From positions 248,001-312,000 of the forward strand of contig CAVTAL010000005.1 of assembly GCA_963732635.1 (NCBI GenBank): a stretch of 64,000 bases of DNA, written 5' to 3'. A model generated the notes under the pieces. It worked only from the letters and a program-made list of their open reading frames with translations. It ran no database searches and was not told where the DNA came from. The DNA comes from JAKFWF01 sp963732635 (GTDB lineage: Bacteria > Pseudomonadota > Alphaproteobacteria > Rhizobiales > Hyphomicrobiaceae). Made by a program: the position numbers and the translations under genes. Below, one piece after another: positions 44,339-53,007 of the stretch (the first letter of the stretch is position 1; each line of letters starts with the position of its first letter).

Positions 44339-44425
44339 AACTGCAGTTCGCAACGGGACGGATCAACACCCGAACTGCCGATGGAATCTGGCCGCGACCT
44401 CGAATGCCGTCGGACGTCGAATCCT

Positions 44426-44779
44426 TCAACTGACAACACACGCTTCGCCGGTCGGAACCCACGACGTGTTGTTCTGCTGCAGGTCACATTCGGTAATCAC
44501 TGTTCCAACGTGCGTCTGCATGCATACCTTTTCGCCCAGCCGGTAGGCTGTGCCGCGAAACAGGCAGCGGCACGGAATGACTGTGCCGTCGCCGCCGATC
44601 ACGCCATGAAATGGCGAGGATTTCCAGGCTGGCTCCGTGGCGGGGGTAGTCGAATTAGGCGGCGGCGCGCCCTGCGCCCTCGCTGGCAGCACATAGCCAT
44701 GGCCACAAATCGCCAGGACCGACAACACCAGCGCGGCATGGCTGCGGCCATTCCGCAACCGATCGTCCAAGTGCAACAT
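44426..44779 (-). CDS. Small secreted cysteine-containing protein, unknown function
   Basis: A 117-residue protein with a hydrophobic leader (HAALVLSVLAICGHGYVLPARA) and mature part ending PCRCLFRGTAYRLGEKVCM and CDLQQNNTSWVPTGEACVVS. Five cysteines in the last 60 residues would suit disulfides in the periplasm. No known family. It converges with the protein at 42893-44338. Confidence 0.6.
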   Translation of the reverse strand: MLHLDDRLRNGRSHAALVLSVLAICGHGYVLPARAQGAPPPNSTTPATEPAWKSSPFHGVIGGDGTVIPCRCLFRGTAYRLGEKVCMQTHVGTVITECDLQQNNTSWVPTGEACVVS

Positions 44780-45131
44780 GATGCGCCTCGTACGGTTGAA
44801 TGCAGTTCAGTCTAGATCAAGCGGTGGTCGTTGTCATGTCGATTGCGCAACGGTCGATCGGAAGCCCCCAGTTCGCCGATGCGCACTCATCCTTCACGCC
44901 GGTGAAGTCCTCGGGCGGTTCGATACCGATTCCGGTTCAGTAAGCGGAGTTTGTCAACCAGTGCGCAAAATTGCCCACGTCTGATCGAGGCTGCTGAGCG
45001 TGTCGTCGAACAGAACGGAACGCGAGCTAACTAGTGGTCTTGCGGGGCAAAATAGGAACAGAGACCCCCGCACAACTCCCGCAACAGCGGCCGTCGGCAT
45101 CGGTGTCGACGGAACAATTCATTGAAATCAA
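44780..45131. other. Gap upstream of the secreted protein and beyond the tRNA-Thr 3' end
   Basis: Nothing recognisable: no gene, no inverted repeat of note and no integrase-type remnant next to the tRNA 3' end, although that is a common attachment position. Confidence 0.4.
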
Positions 45132-45206
45132 TGGTGCCGGCAGAGGGGATTGAACCCCCGACCTTCGGTTTACAAAACCGCTGCTCTACCGCTGAGCTAT
45201 GCCGGC
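45132..45206 (-). tRNA. tRNA-Thr (anticodon TGT)
   Basis: Read on the minus strand: acceptor GCCGGCA, D-arm TAGCTCAGCGGTAGAGC, anticodon loop TTTGTAA (TGT) on a stem GCGGT/ACCGA with one G-A mismatch at its base, T-arm GGGGGTTCAATCCCC, closing TGCCGGC plus discriminator A and encoded CCA at 45132-45134. It is 36 bases upstream of gpt's stop side, on the same strand. Confidence 0.95.
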
Positions 45207-45242
45207 AATCCGCCTCCCTATAGCGCCACACACGCGATGTGA

Positions 45243-45764
45243 CTACCCCTTCGCGCCCTTGGCGATTGGCTCCTGGAACGCAAGTCCCAAATCCCAGGGG
45301 AAAAAAATCCAGGTGTCCTGGCTGACCTCGGTGATGAAGGTGTCGATCGTCGGCACGCCCTGTGGCTTGGCGTAAACGGTTGCGAAGTGGGCATTCGGCA
45401 GCATGCCGCGCACCACCTTGGCGGTCTTGCCGGTGTCAGTCAGGTCGTCGATGACCAGCACGCCGCGGCCGCGACCATCTCCAATGGCCCTGATCGACGG
45501 CGCCACGTCCTTCAGTACTTCCAGCGCGCCCTGGCTATCGTAGTCGTGATAGCTTGCGATGCACACGGTTTCGATCAGCCTTAGACCCAACTCGCGGGCA
45601 ACAATTGCCGCCGGCACCAGCCCGCCGCGCGTGATGCATACGATCGCTTCGAACGGACCGCCATCTGGTCCTTTGCCGGCAAGCCGCCAGGCCAATGCAC
45701 GAGCGTCACGGTGAAACTGATCCCAGGAAACGGGAAAAGCCTTGGGAGCTGCGGGCGTGGCCAT
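45243..45764 (-). CDS. gpt: Xanthine phosphoribosyltransferase
   Basis: A 173-residue type I PRTase that converts xanthine or guanine to the 5'-nucleotide using PRPP. The PRPP loop VLVIDDLTDTGKTAKVVR is complete; AIVCITRGGLVPAAIVARELG and the base-binding end WIFFPWDLG are typical of bacterial Gpt. Probably peripheral to the inner membrane. No operon partner is obvious. Confidence 0.93.
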   Translation of the reverse strand: MATPAAPKAFPVSWDQFHRDARALAWRLAGKGPDGGPFEAIVCITRGGLVPAAIVARELGLRLIETVCIASYHDYDSQGALEVLKDVAPSIRAIGDGRGRGVLVIDDLTDTGKTAKVVRGMLPNAHFATVYAKPQGVPTIDTFITEVSQDTWIFFPWDLGLAFQEPIAKGAKG

Positions 45765-45915
45765 CTAATCGATCCTTCATGGTCGGATGCGCTCGTTTAA
45801 CTGGCTAGTTGCCGCAATGCCAGCACCTGTATCAATCGGCCACCAAGTGACAACGCGTGCGCGGCGGGCTGAACTGTGGTAACCCGCCAGTCCTTCGTTC
45901 AGCAAGGTCGCAACT

Positions 45916-46539
45916 ATGCTCAAACTCTACGGCCGTGCCAGCTCAAGTAATGTGCGCAAGGTACTGTGGGTCGCTGGTGAGATCGGCATTGATTATACCC
46001 GGGAGGATTGGGGCCGGGGCTATCGTTCCACCGATGAGGCGGAATTCAAGCGCGTCAGCAACTTCGGCGTCGTGCCCGTGATCGACGACGACGGCTTCAT
46101 CCTGCGCGAGAGCAACACCATCGTGCGCTACCTGTGCACGAAGCACGGCCGCGCCGACCTCTATCCGACCGACCTCAAGGCCAGAGCGACGGTCGAAGCC
46201 TGGATGGACTGGGGCGCGCAGGATCTCTATGCCGGGGCACGAATCGTGTTCCTCGGATTGTCGGCGAAAATTGCGACTTTCCAAGACGCCAAGATGATCG
46301 AGACCGCCATCGGCGATTGGACCCGGCAGATGCAACGGCTGGACAGTGAACTTGCGACCCGTGGCCCTTATCTTGCCGGAACCGATTTCACCATTGCCGA
46401 CATCCCGGCCGGCATCGTCGTCAACCGCTGGTATGGCATCGACTTTCCAAAACCGGTGCTGCCGGCGGTGCAAGCCTACTATGACCGCTTGGCCGAGCGC
46501 CCGGCGTACCGCAGTTTCGTGCGCAACGGCATGGCTTGA
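45916..46539 (+). CDS. Glutathione S-transferase family protein
   Basis: A 207-residue cytosolic GST. The N-terminal thioredoxin-like domain has KLYGRASSSNVRKVLW with a Ser in the catalytic region, VVPVIDDDGFILRESNTIVRYL (the cis-Pro and glutathione-binding Glu-Ser), and the helical C-domain has GPYLAGTDFTIADIPAG, the N-capping motif. Substrate unknown. It stands divergently from gpt. Confidence 0.88.
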   Translation: MLKLYGRASSSNVRKVLWVAGEIGIDYTREDWGRGYRSTDEAEFKRVSNFGVVPVIDDDGFILRESNTIVRYLCTKHGRADLYPTDLKARATVEAWMDWGAQDLYAGARIVFLGLSAKIATFQDAKMIETAIGDWTRQMQRLDSELATRGPYLAGTDFTIADIPAGIVVNRWYGIDFPKPVLPAVQAYYDRLAERPAYRSFVRNGMA

Positions 46540-46562
46540 GCCGCCGCACTTTTGCCTAGGTC

Positions 46563-47162
46563 GTGGCCCAGCAACAAAACATTGTTCAAAGCAGCCGGGT
46601 AAGGGATTTGGAGCGGCGACAGCTAGTGATAGGTTTCTGTGCGGCAGGAGTTCTCGGCATCAGCGTCGCCGAGGCACAGGAAACCTGCGTCGTTTGCAGC
46701 GGGCCGGCTGCCGTCTATCGCTGCACGATCGAGAAGGCAGACAAAATTGCCCGCTTCGGCTCGATGGCGGACAAGGCGATCCAGACAGTCTGCATCAAGG
46801 AAATGGCCCGTAACGGCGGCCACGAAACATGCGCTGTGAGCCGCGAAACCACACCGGCTATCTGCGACGGCATTCAGCGCCAAATTCCGCTGACAAGCCT
46901 GTTGGATGCTGCTCGCCCTGCGCCGCCAAAGCCGGCGACAACGCCGGTACCGTCGGCGCTACCGGCACCGGTCCCAACCGCCGCGTCACCGCCAACGGTG
47001 GCAATTCCCGCCAAGCCCGCCGATCCGAAGGACAGTCCGCCGCGCACGGTTCAGGAACTTGCTGAGCGCACGGGCGAGAATTCGAAAAAGCAACTTGAAA
47101 GCTTTGGTGAGGCAACCTCCAGAACATGGGGCTGCGTCATCTCGCTGTTCAAGAAGTGCTGA
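46563..47162 (+). CDS. Secreted cysteine-rich hypothetical protein
   Basis: A 199-residue protein starting at GTG 46563. A hydrophobic leader (RRQLVIGFCAAGVLGISVAEA) precedes a 90-residue Cys-rich domain (ETCVVCSGPAAVYRCTIEKAD, QTVCIKEMARNGGHETCAV, PAICDGIQRQ) and then a Pro/Ala-rich linker and an amphipathic tail (LAERTGENSKKQLESFGEA) ending GCVISLFKKC. Likely periplasmic or surface-exposed. Homologues appear to exist among Hyphomicrobiales but I know no function. Confidence 0.65.
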   Translation: MAQQQNIVQSSRVRDLERRQLVIGFCAAGVLGISVAEAQETCVVCSGPAAVYRCTIEKADKIARFGSMADKAIQTVCIKEMARNGGHETCAVSRETTPAICDGIQRQIPLTSLLDAARPAPPKPATTPVPSALPAPVPTAASPPTVAIPAKPADPKDSPPRTVQELAERTGENSKKQLESFGEATSRTWGCVISLFKKC

Positions 47163-47175
47163 GGTTAGAGACCGA

Positions 47176-47445
47176 TCAGTGCTTGTTGATCCACTCGCGC
47201 GCCAATTTCTGAGCGCGAGAAATCTGCGTCCGGCTCATCTCGCGAGCGAGTTCGCTGCGATAGCGCTTGGCGTCGTCGTTGCCGCGCAGTGCCGCCAGAT
47301 TAAACCATTTGTGTGCCGACACGAAATCGACCGAGACCTCGCGGCCGGCACAATACATCAGCCCCAATTCGAACAGCGCATCAGGGGCTCCACCCTCCGC
47401 CGCACATTCGATCGATGTGAGAGACGTGAACTCGAAACGCGCCAT
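47176..47445 (-). CDS. Sel1-like repeat protein, short
   Basis: An 89-residue protein with one to two Sel1-like repeats: APDALFELGLMYCAGREVSVDFVSAHKWFNLAALRGNDDAKRYR. Such alpha-solenoid pieces mediate protein contacts. GGAG ten bases before ATG 47445 supports this start. It ends convergent to the Cys-rich protein gene. Confidence 0.75.
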   Translation of the reverse strand: MARFEFTSLTSIECAAEGGAPDALFELGLMYCAGREVSVDFVSAHKWFNLAALRGNDDAKRYRSELAREMSRTQISRAQKLAREWINKH

Positions 47446-47883
47446 GACGCCAACACTCCAATGCCCCGACATTTATGACCTTGGCCCACACTCTGCTGGC
47501 GATTGGTCACGCCGTTAAGATGTCAGCTCGAGGCTTACGGGAGGTAAATTCCGCAGTATTTATTCTATCGATTCAATCACTTAATAATAAGCACTCAGTT
47601 GTGCCGAGCCCCATTTTGCGACAAACGTCCCAGCCTGCGACAGCCCGTGTCGGCGCGGCAATATACGCGTCAACTTCTTGCTAACCCGAACACTGAATTT
47701 CTTGTTTGAGGCGGACGGCGCCGCCGGGCCCCGATGCAAGGCAAAAATCACACCCATCAACACAATATTTGCCTTGAGATCACCGCGCCAGGAAGTAGCT
47801 TGCAGCAAGCGTTCAGGTCGGTTGTGGCACCGTCTGAATTGTCGCTTTGGGAACTGTTGCAAGCATCGATCGCTTGATGGGGG
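47446..47883. other. Gap with AT-rich stretch
   Basis: No gene is supported. The segment around 47540-47600 is AT-rich for this genome (TATTTATTCTATCG, ACTTAATAATAAGC) and may hold promoters for the divergent neighbours; I find no clear -35/-10 pair or CtrA site. Confidence 0.4.
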
Positions 47884-48156
47884 TTGACCGTGCCACTTCG
47901 TGTAGCATTGCTAATCGGGGTCGCCGTGTTCGTTACCGGCTGCGCCAACGATCATGCCAGAACGTCGCCTAGCCTCGGCTCCGGAACACAGCCGGCGATG
48001 TTGGGTGCCTCGACGATTGCCCGCGAGCATGAGGCGGCGGATCTGAAGCGCGCCGCCAAGCAGACTGTCTCCGCCAAACTGCTCGCCGCCATTGCGCTCG
48101 AACGCGTCACTGGCCGCACCCCGGACCCCGCCCGCTTCAACGAACTGCGCCGCTAA
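47884..48156 (+). CDS. Small lipoprotein, unknown function
   Basis: A 90-residue protein with a lipoprotein signal (VALLIGVAVFVTGC, lipobox VTGC), so the mature part of about 70 residues should be lipid-anchored in the envelope. It is Ala/Arg-rich with a helical look (LKRAAKQTVSAKLLAAIALERV). The start is TTG 47884 or GTG 47890; the GGGGG before them fits the GTG better. Confidence 0.6.
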   Translation: MTVPLRVALLIGVAVFVTGCANDHARTSPSLGSGTQPAMLGASTIAREHEAADLKRAAKQTVSAKLLAAIALERVTGRTPDPARFNELRR

Positions 48157-48162
48157 CGGTAT

Positions 48163-48870
48163 TCACCGCGCCTTCTGCCCAAACAATACTGCCTGCGCTG
48201 CCTTGTCGGTGGCGAGATTGGACCCCGTCCGCAGTTCCTCCGCGACCTTGACTCCGATAGCCACTGCCGGCCGGTCGTGCACACGCTTGAACCAAGCTTC
48301 CAGATGCGGGAAGTCCGACAGCTCCTGGCCCTGGTTCTTGTAGGGGCGTACCCACGGGAAACACGCCATGTCGGCAATCGAATAGTCGCCGGCCAGATAA
48401 TCTCGGTCGGCCAGCCGCCGGTTCATCACGCCATAGAGGCGATTGACCTCGTTCGTATAGCGGTCGATGCCGTACTTGATCTTCTCCGGCGCGTAGTTGC
48501 GGAAATGGTGCGCCTGCCCGGCCATCGGCCCGAGGCCGCCCATCTGCCAGAACAACCACTGCTCGACGTCTACGCGGGCGCGCTCATCAGCGGGATAGAA
48601 TTTGCCGGTCTTGCGGCCGAGGTACTGCAGGATGGCGCCGCTCTCAAATACCGAGATCGGTTTGCCGTCCGGGCCGTTCGGATCGATGATCGCCGGCATC
48701 CGGTTGTTTGGCGAGAACGCCAGGAACTCAGGAGCGAACTGGTCGCCCTTGTTGATGTTGATCGGCTTGATCTCGTAGGGGAGTTTGCACTCCTCCAGCA
48801 TGATCGTGATCTTGAAGCCATTCGGCGTCGGCCAGTAGTAGAGTTCGATCGGCTTCTGCTTCTTGGGCAT
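48163..48870 (-). CDS. Glutathione S-transferase, YfcG/Nu-class-like
   Basis: A 235-residue GST-fold protein. IELYYWPTPNGFKITIMLEE is the Nu-class/YfcG signature (Thr/Asn near the thiol site), with NRMPAIIDPNGPDGKPISVFESGAILQYL following. YfcG relatives have disulfide-bond reductase activity using glutathione. The ending, about 30 residues past the fold, is longer than usual. Independent of the GST at 45916. It is downstream of the quinone reductase gene on the same strand, separated by a possible terminator. Confidence 0.88.
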   Translation of the reverse strand: MPKKQKPIELYYWPTPNGFKITIMLEECKLPYEIKPININKGDQFAPEFLAFSPNNRMPAIIDPNGPDGKPISVFESGAILQYLGRKTGKFYPADERARVDVEQWLFWQMGGLGPMAGQAHHFRNYAPEKIKYGIDRYTNEVNRLYGVMNRRLADRDYLAGDYSIADMACFPWVRPYKNQGQELSDFPHLEAWFKRVHDRPAVAIGVKVAEELRTGSNLATDKAAQAVLFGQKAR

Positions 48871-48913
48871 GTCCGGTCTCCGTTTGAGCTTCGAGTACGA
48901 TCAACAACGGCAA

Positions 48914-48942
48914 CGGGGCCAACCCTTGTCGGATCGGCCCCG
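48914..48942 (-). terminator. Possible terminator after the quinone reductase gene
   Basis: A 7-bp GC stem (CGGGGCC/GGCCCCG) with a 15-base loop lies just past the stop at 48953. A T-tract is poor (GTTGCCGTTGTTG), so it is only a weak call. Confidence 0.35.
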
Positions 48943-48952
48943 CTCTTTCGGA

Positions 48953-49927
48953 TCACGGCAGCAGCACGATCGAGCCGGTGGTCTTGCGACCCTCGAGGTC
49001 GCGGTGGGCCTGAGCAGCGTCTTTGAGCGGATATGTGTGGTTGACGGCGATCTTGACCGCCCCCTTCTTGACCACGTCGAACAGGTCGTTGGCGGTCTCG
49101 ACGAAGTCAGCCCGTGTGTTGGTGTAGGCCATCAGCGACGGCCGGGTGACGTACAACGAGCCCTTGGCGGCAAGGATGCCTAGGTCAACGCCGGTGACCG
49201 GTCCCGAGGCGTTGCCGAACGTCACGAACAGACCGCGCGGTTTGATGCAATCGAGCGACGACGGGAAGGTGTCCTTGCCGACCGAGTCGTAGACCACGTC
49301 GCACATTTTGCCGCCGGTGATCTCCTTCACTCGTTCGACGAAGTTCTCCTTGGCGTAGTTGATTGTGTGGGTCGCGCCGGCATCTTTGGCGAGCTTGCAC
49401 TTCTCGTCTGAGCCAGCCGTGCCGATGACGGTGGCGCCGATGCTCTTCAGCCATTGACAGGCGATCAGGCCGACGCCGCCGGCTGCGGCATGCCACAGGA
49501 GCGTCGTATCGGGACCAACGACATAGGTCTTGCGGATCAGGTAGCGCACGGTCATGCCCTGCAGCATCATCGCAGCGGCGGTCTTGTACTCGATGCCATC
49601 TGGCAGCTTGACGGCGCGTTCGGCCGGCAACAGCCGCTCGGTCGAATAGGAGCCGATTGGCTGGGCGTAGGCGATGCGGTCGCCGACCTTGAAGTCCGTG
49701 ACGCCGGCTCCGAGAGCGGTAACCTCGCCCGCGCCTTCCATGCCAAGCGTGAACGGCATCGCCGGCTGCTTGTAGAGGCCGGTGCGGTGATAGGTATCAA
49801 TGTAGTTCACGCCAACCGCGTGATGCTTGACCTTGATCTGACCCTGGCCGGGGGCTGCGACCTCGACTTCCTCCCACTTCATCACTTCGGGGCCGCCGTA
49901 CTCGTGAACGCGGATCGCCTGAGCCAT
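48953..49927 (-). CDS. qor: NADPH:quinone oxidoreductase (zeta-crystallin-like)
   Basis: A 324-residue zinc-free MDR-family reductase that transfers electrons from NADPH to quinones. Landmarks are AIRVHEYGGPEVMKWEEV, VKHHAVGVNYIDTYHRTGLY, LGMEGAGEVTALG and the NADPH loop HAAAGGVGLIACQW. The absence of a catalytic zinc Cys/His pair supports quinone reductase over alcohol dehydrogenase. GGAAGG eight bases before ATG 49927 sets the start. Confidence 0.92.
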   Translation of the reverse strand: MAQAIRVHEYGGPEVMKWEEVEVAAPGQGQIKVKHHAVGVNYIDTYHRTGLYKQPAMPFTLGMEGAGEVTALGAGVTDFKVGDRIAYAQPIGSYSTERLLPAERAVKLPDGIEYKTAAAMMLQGMTVRYLIRKTYVVGPDTTLLWHAAAGGVGLIACQWLKSIGATVIGTAGSDEKCKLAKDAGATHTINYAKENFVERVKEITGGKMCDVVYDSVGKDTFPSSLDCIKPRGLFVTFGNASGPVTGVDLGILAAKGSLYVTRPSLMAYTNTRADFVETANDLFDVVKKGAVKIAVNHTYPLKDAAQAHRDLEGRKTTGSIVLLP

Positions 49928-50122
49928 ATTGGTTCCTTCCCTGGAGACGGGCACTTTTCGCGCCCACGATGCAACCGCCCGCCGTTCGTCGATTTGGCAG
50001 CCAGCGGCGAATCTGGTTAGTCAAAGTTTCGCGCGACAATCCGGGATTAGCGCAAAGATGCCACACCCCTGCCACCTCTCCGATTTAGGGCGATGTTCGA
50101 TAGTTCACAAGAGGCGAACTTT

Positions 50123-50557
50123 ATGGCGGTGACCTTCCTCGCACGCATGGCGCTCATTGGCGCCTGCATGACGTTCAGCGCGTGTTCGACCAACGAGGTT
50201 GCGCCGATCTCCCAACCGATGGGGCTTGGCTGCGTCGACGATAGTCCGCATTGCGTCACTGAGCGGGGCCATGCCCTGAAGGGCCTCATGGCCGACAAGT
50301 CGAAAACCTGGGTGCGCCAGCCGGCGTCACCTTCGGCCTACGCGTCTGGCGTGCGGTTGTGGGCGTTCAAGCAGAAGAAGAAGGACCTCACCTGCGACGA
50401 ACTTTCCGTCGCCCGCCGCGAGGCCGACGGCGCCGCTCCGACACTACGCAGCGCCAAGGGCCAGCTGACGCCAGCCCAGATCTCCCGCGGCATCATGCTC
50501 GCCCAGGACATCGGTCGCGAGTTGGGCAATGAGTTCGGCAGAAGGTGTCGGGCGTAG
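50123..50557 (+). CDS. Lipoprotein, unknown function
   Basis: A 144-residue protein with lipobox signal (ALIGACMTFSAC), mature chain with Cys pairs (LGCVDDSPHC, and a late LTCDELSVARRE...RRCRA). GAGG eight bases before ATG 50123 supports the start. The C-terminal half is helical (PTLRSAKGQLTPAQISRGIMLAQDIG). No family recognised. Envelope location inferred from the lipobox. Confidence 0.68.
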   Translation: MAVTFLARMALIGACMTFSACSTNEVAPISQPMGLGCVDDSPHCVTERGHALKGLMADKSKTWVRQPASPSAYASGVRLWAFKQKKKDLTCDELSVARREADGAAPTLRSAKGQLTPAQISRGIMLAQDIGRELGNEFGRRCRA

Positions 50558-50718
50558 AGGGGCTTGCTGGCGGGACATTTCATAGCCGCCACCGGCTCTG
50601 CGATCTGCAGGTGTGCATTGTCATTGCTGGATAGATCAGCCATCGACAGCAGCGAGTGGTCTGTCGATACTGGCCGGAAGCATTGATCGCCCAGAACCGC
50701 ACCCCAGGAAGCGCCAAT

Positions 50719-51546
50719 ATGTCCCACACCTACTGCATGGCATTTCTGACCACACCGAAGCTTTCGCCACCTGACGCGGTGACGGTCGCTGCCAAGTGCG
50801 GCTACGACTGGGTCGGTCTGCGCCTGCAAGCGCCGCCAGGCGGCTATGGCCCGCCGATCATCGACGATCCGGCGATCATTCGCGAGACATCGAAGCGCCT
50901 GAAAGACACTGGCATGAAGGTCTACGACGTCGACATTGTGCGGCTCGACGCCAATTTCTCGGTCGCCAGCTACGCCAAGTTTCTCGACGTCGCCGGCGCA
51001 CTCGGTGCCCGCGCCATTCTGGTTGCCGGTGACGACCCGGACGAGTTGCGGATGATCCAGAATTACGCTGCCTTTTGCGCGGCAGCCAAACCTTTCGGCA
51101 TTACCGCCGACCTTGAGTTCATGCCGTGGACAAAGGCCTCCAACGTCAAAATCGCTCACCGCATCGTCGCCACGGCCAATCAGTCGAACGGTGGCGTGCT
51201 GGTCGACGCGCTGCACTTCGCTCGGTGCGATGCGACGCTCGCCGACCTCGAAGCACTACCGCGCTCGATGCTCCATTATGCCCAGATCTGCGACGGCCCG
51301 GCCGAGATTCCGACCACGCTTGAAGGCCTGCTGCACACGGCGCGCGTCGAACGGATGCTCGCCGGCGAGGGCGGTATCGATCTGACCAGCATTTTCACCC
51401 GACTGCCCGACGACATCATGATCTGCGTCGAGATCCCGAGCGAAAGCCGCACCGCCAGCATGGGCGCCGAAGCCTGGGCGAAGCTGTGTCTCGACACCTC
51501 CAAGACGTTCATGGATGGTTTGCCGCGCAGAGCAGTGCGCGCGTAG
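50719..51546 (+). CDS. TIM-barrel xylose isomerase-like (sugar phosphate isomerase/epimerase) protein
   Basis: A 275-residue protein of the AP-endonuclease-2/xylose isomerase-like superfamily. Strands with metal-ligand-type residues can be seen in order: VGLRLQAPP, VYDVDIVRLDANF, ILVAGDDP, ADLEFMPWT (a likely Glu ligand), GVLVDALHFARC (Asp/His) and ICVEIPS (Glu). These enzymes epimerise or isomerise keto-sugars or hydroxy acids. AGGAA before ATG 50719 fixes the start. Neighbours give no clue to the substrate. Confidence 0.78.
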   Translation: MSHTYCMAFLTTPKLSPPDAVTVAAKCGYDWVGLRLQAPPGGYGPPIIDDPAIIRETSKRLKDTGMKVYDVDIVRLDANFSVASYAKFLDVAGALGARAILVAGDDPDELRMIQNYAAFCAAAKPFGITADLEFMPWTKASNVKIAHRIVATANQSNGGVLVDALHFARCDATLADLEALPRSMLHYAQICDGPAEIPTTLEGLLHTARVERMLAGEGGIDLTSIFTRLPDDIMICVEIPSESRTASMGAEAWAKLCLDTSKTFMDGLPRRAVRA

Positions 51547-51561
51547 CGACCGGCGGCGGTC

Positions 51562-52917
51562 TCAAGCCAGCGCCACGATATCGAGCGGCACGGCGACACC
51601 GCCGACTGATGCGGCCGCGAGAAGGCGGTAGCTGCCGTGCGCGACGTAGCCTTGCTTGATCGCCTGCTCCAATGTGGCGGCGCTCGTCAACGCCCGACTG
51701 CCCTCGGCCTTGTTATGTTTTTCGAGCTTGGCCGCGAGGTTGACTGCCTCGCCGATCACGGTGAACTCAAGCCGCCGTGCCGAGCCCAGTGTCGCGAACA
51801 CCACCGGCCCTGACGCCGCCGCACCATTGACGTCGAGCGACAGCCCTTCACCGGAGCCGCCGACCTCGGCCCGCCACAACGCGGCATCGGCGATAATCGC
51901 ATCTAGCGCGCGCAAGGCATCGGCACTGGCGGTTGCGGACGGGCGCACCGCGCCGAACGTGATCATCACTCCATCGCCGAGGAATTTGTCGATGACGCCG
52001 TTGTGCGCCTCGATCAGCGGCACAATGCGGGCGTGAAATCCGGTTAGAATCTCGACCAGACGATGCGGCGGCACCATCGCCGCCAACCGCGTGAAGCCGC
52101 GAATGTCGAGCATCACGATCGCTGCTTCCCGCTCCACCGCCGTACCGGCCTCGATCAACTGGTCGGACGATGCAATAACCTCGGCAACACCGCCAGATAA
52201 GAAGCGGCGAATCTCGCGCCCCGCTGCCTCCTCGCGCGTCGCCAGTACCAGCATCGCCTGCGCGCGTCGCACCGCTGCGGCCAGCAACGCCGTGACCAGC
52301 AGGACTGCCAGAATCTTGTCAAACTCCGCGCCGATCAGAATACGGTTGCTGGTGAGGTAATGGCCGAAGTTGCGGGTGATGGCGCCGACACCGTCGACCT
52401 TGATCGCCGCCGCCAGCACGATCAACCAGCCGACCGCGAACGAGATACCGGTCAGCAGTACGTAGCGGTAATCAAACCTAAGGCCACGCAGCACAATGAA
52501 GACGAACACGTAGACGAACGTCGGCACCTTGAGTGAGAAGGCACTGGGCTGACCATACTGGGAGTGGAACGACCAGATCAGTGTCATCAGCAGCACCGTG
52601 TCGATTAGGATCGAGGCGACCAGGATCGCCCACGGCAACCGGCCGCGATAGGCGAGCAGAAGTCGCAGCATCGTGAACGAGGCGTAAGCGACCAGCGCAA
52701 TCGGCACCGGTTCGAACATCGGCATACCGGCATCGACCGGACGCGGCGCCAGGAAGAACAGGGCCGCGAACGTCAGTACCAGGCCAAGTTGGACCCAGCC
52801 GATTAGCCGTTCGCTGATGTCCTCGCGGTCGCGGATCAGCGCCCGAACCCGATCGGGCAGCGTCTCGGCCTCGAAGCGCGCGGCAATATAACCAGAGATG
52901 GTGGCAGCCAGTCCCAC
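51562..52917 (-). CDS. Class III adenylate/guanylate cyclase with N-terminal membrane domain
   Basis: A 451-residue sensor-cyclase. Six helices (about residues 42-215) form a membrane sensor; the cytosolic cyclase domain runs from about 262. Metal ligands D271 (VMLDIRGFTRLA) and D315 (KFLGDGVMITFG) and the purine Lys K311 are present, with LEFTVIGEAVNLAAKLEK supplying N393. At the usual transition-state arginine (NLAAR) there is K397. Members with this lysine occur, so activity should be checked. No operon is evident; it is 90 bases from mepA. Confidence 0.88.
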   Translation of the reverse strand: MGLAATISGYIAARFEAETLPDRVRALIRDREDISERLIGWVQLGLVLTFAALFFLAPRPVDAGMPMFEPVPIALVAYASFTMLRLLLAYRGRLPWAILVASILIDTVLLMTLIWSFHSQYGQPSAFSLKVPTFVYVFVFIVLRGLRFDYRYVLLTGISFAVGWLIVLAAAIKVDGVGAITRNFGHYLTSNRILIGAEFDKILAVLLVTALLAAAVRRAQAMLVLATREEAAGREIRRFLSGGVAEVIASSDQLIEAGTAVEREAAIVMLDIRGFTRLAAMVPPHRLVEILTGFHARIVPLIEAHNGVIDKFLGDGVMITFGAVRPSATASADALRALDAIIADAALWRAEVGGSGEGLSLDVNGAAASGPVVFATLGSARRLEFTVIGEAVNLAAKLEKHNKAEGSRALTSAATLEQAIKQGYVAHGSYRLLAAASVGGVAVPLDIVALA

Positions 52918-53007
52918 TTGGATGCGTTGCTCCCTTTGAGAAGACGCAACCGTGACCGACCGCGACCGCCGCGTCCAATCAAGCCGCGATCAAGCCTTCG
53001 TGGTCCT

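Noticed and set aside
45000..45131. tRNA-Thr 3' flank as an integration site
   Set aside because: No direct repeat of the tRNA end, integrase or mobile gene was found in the following bases.
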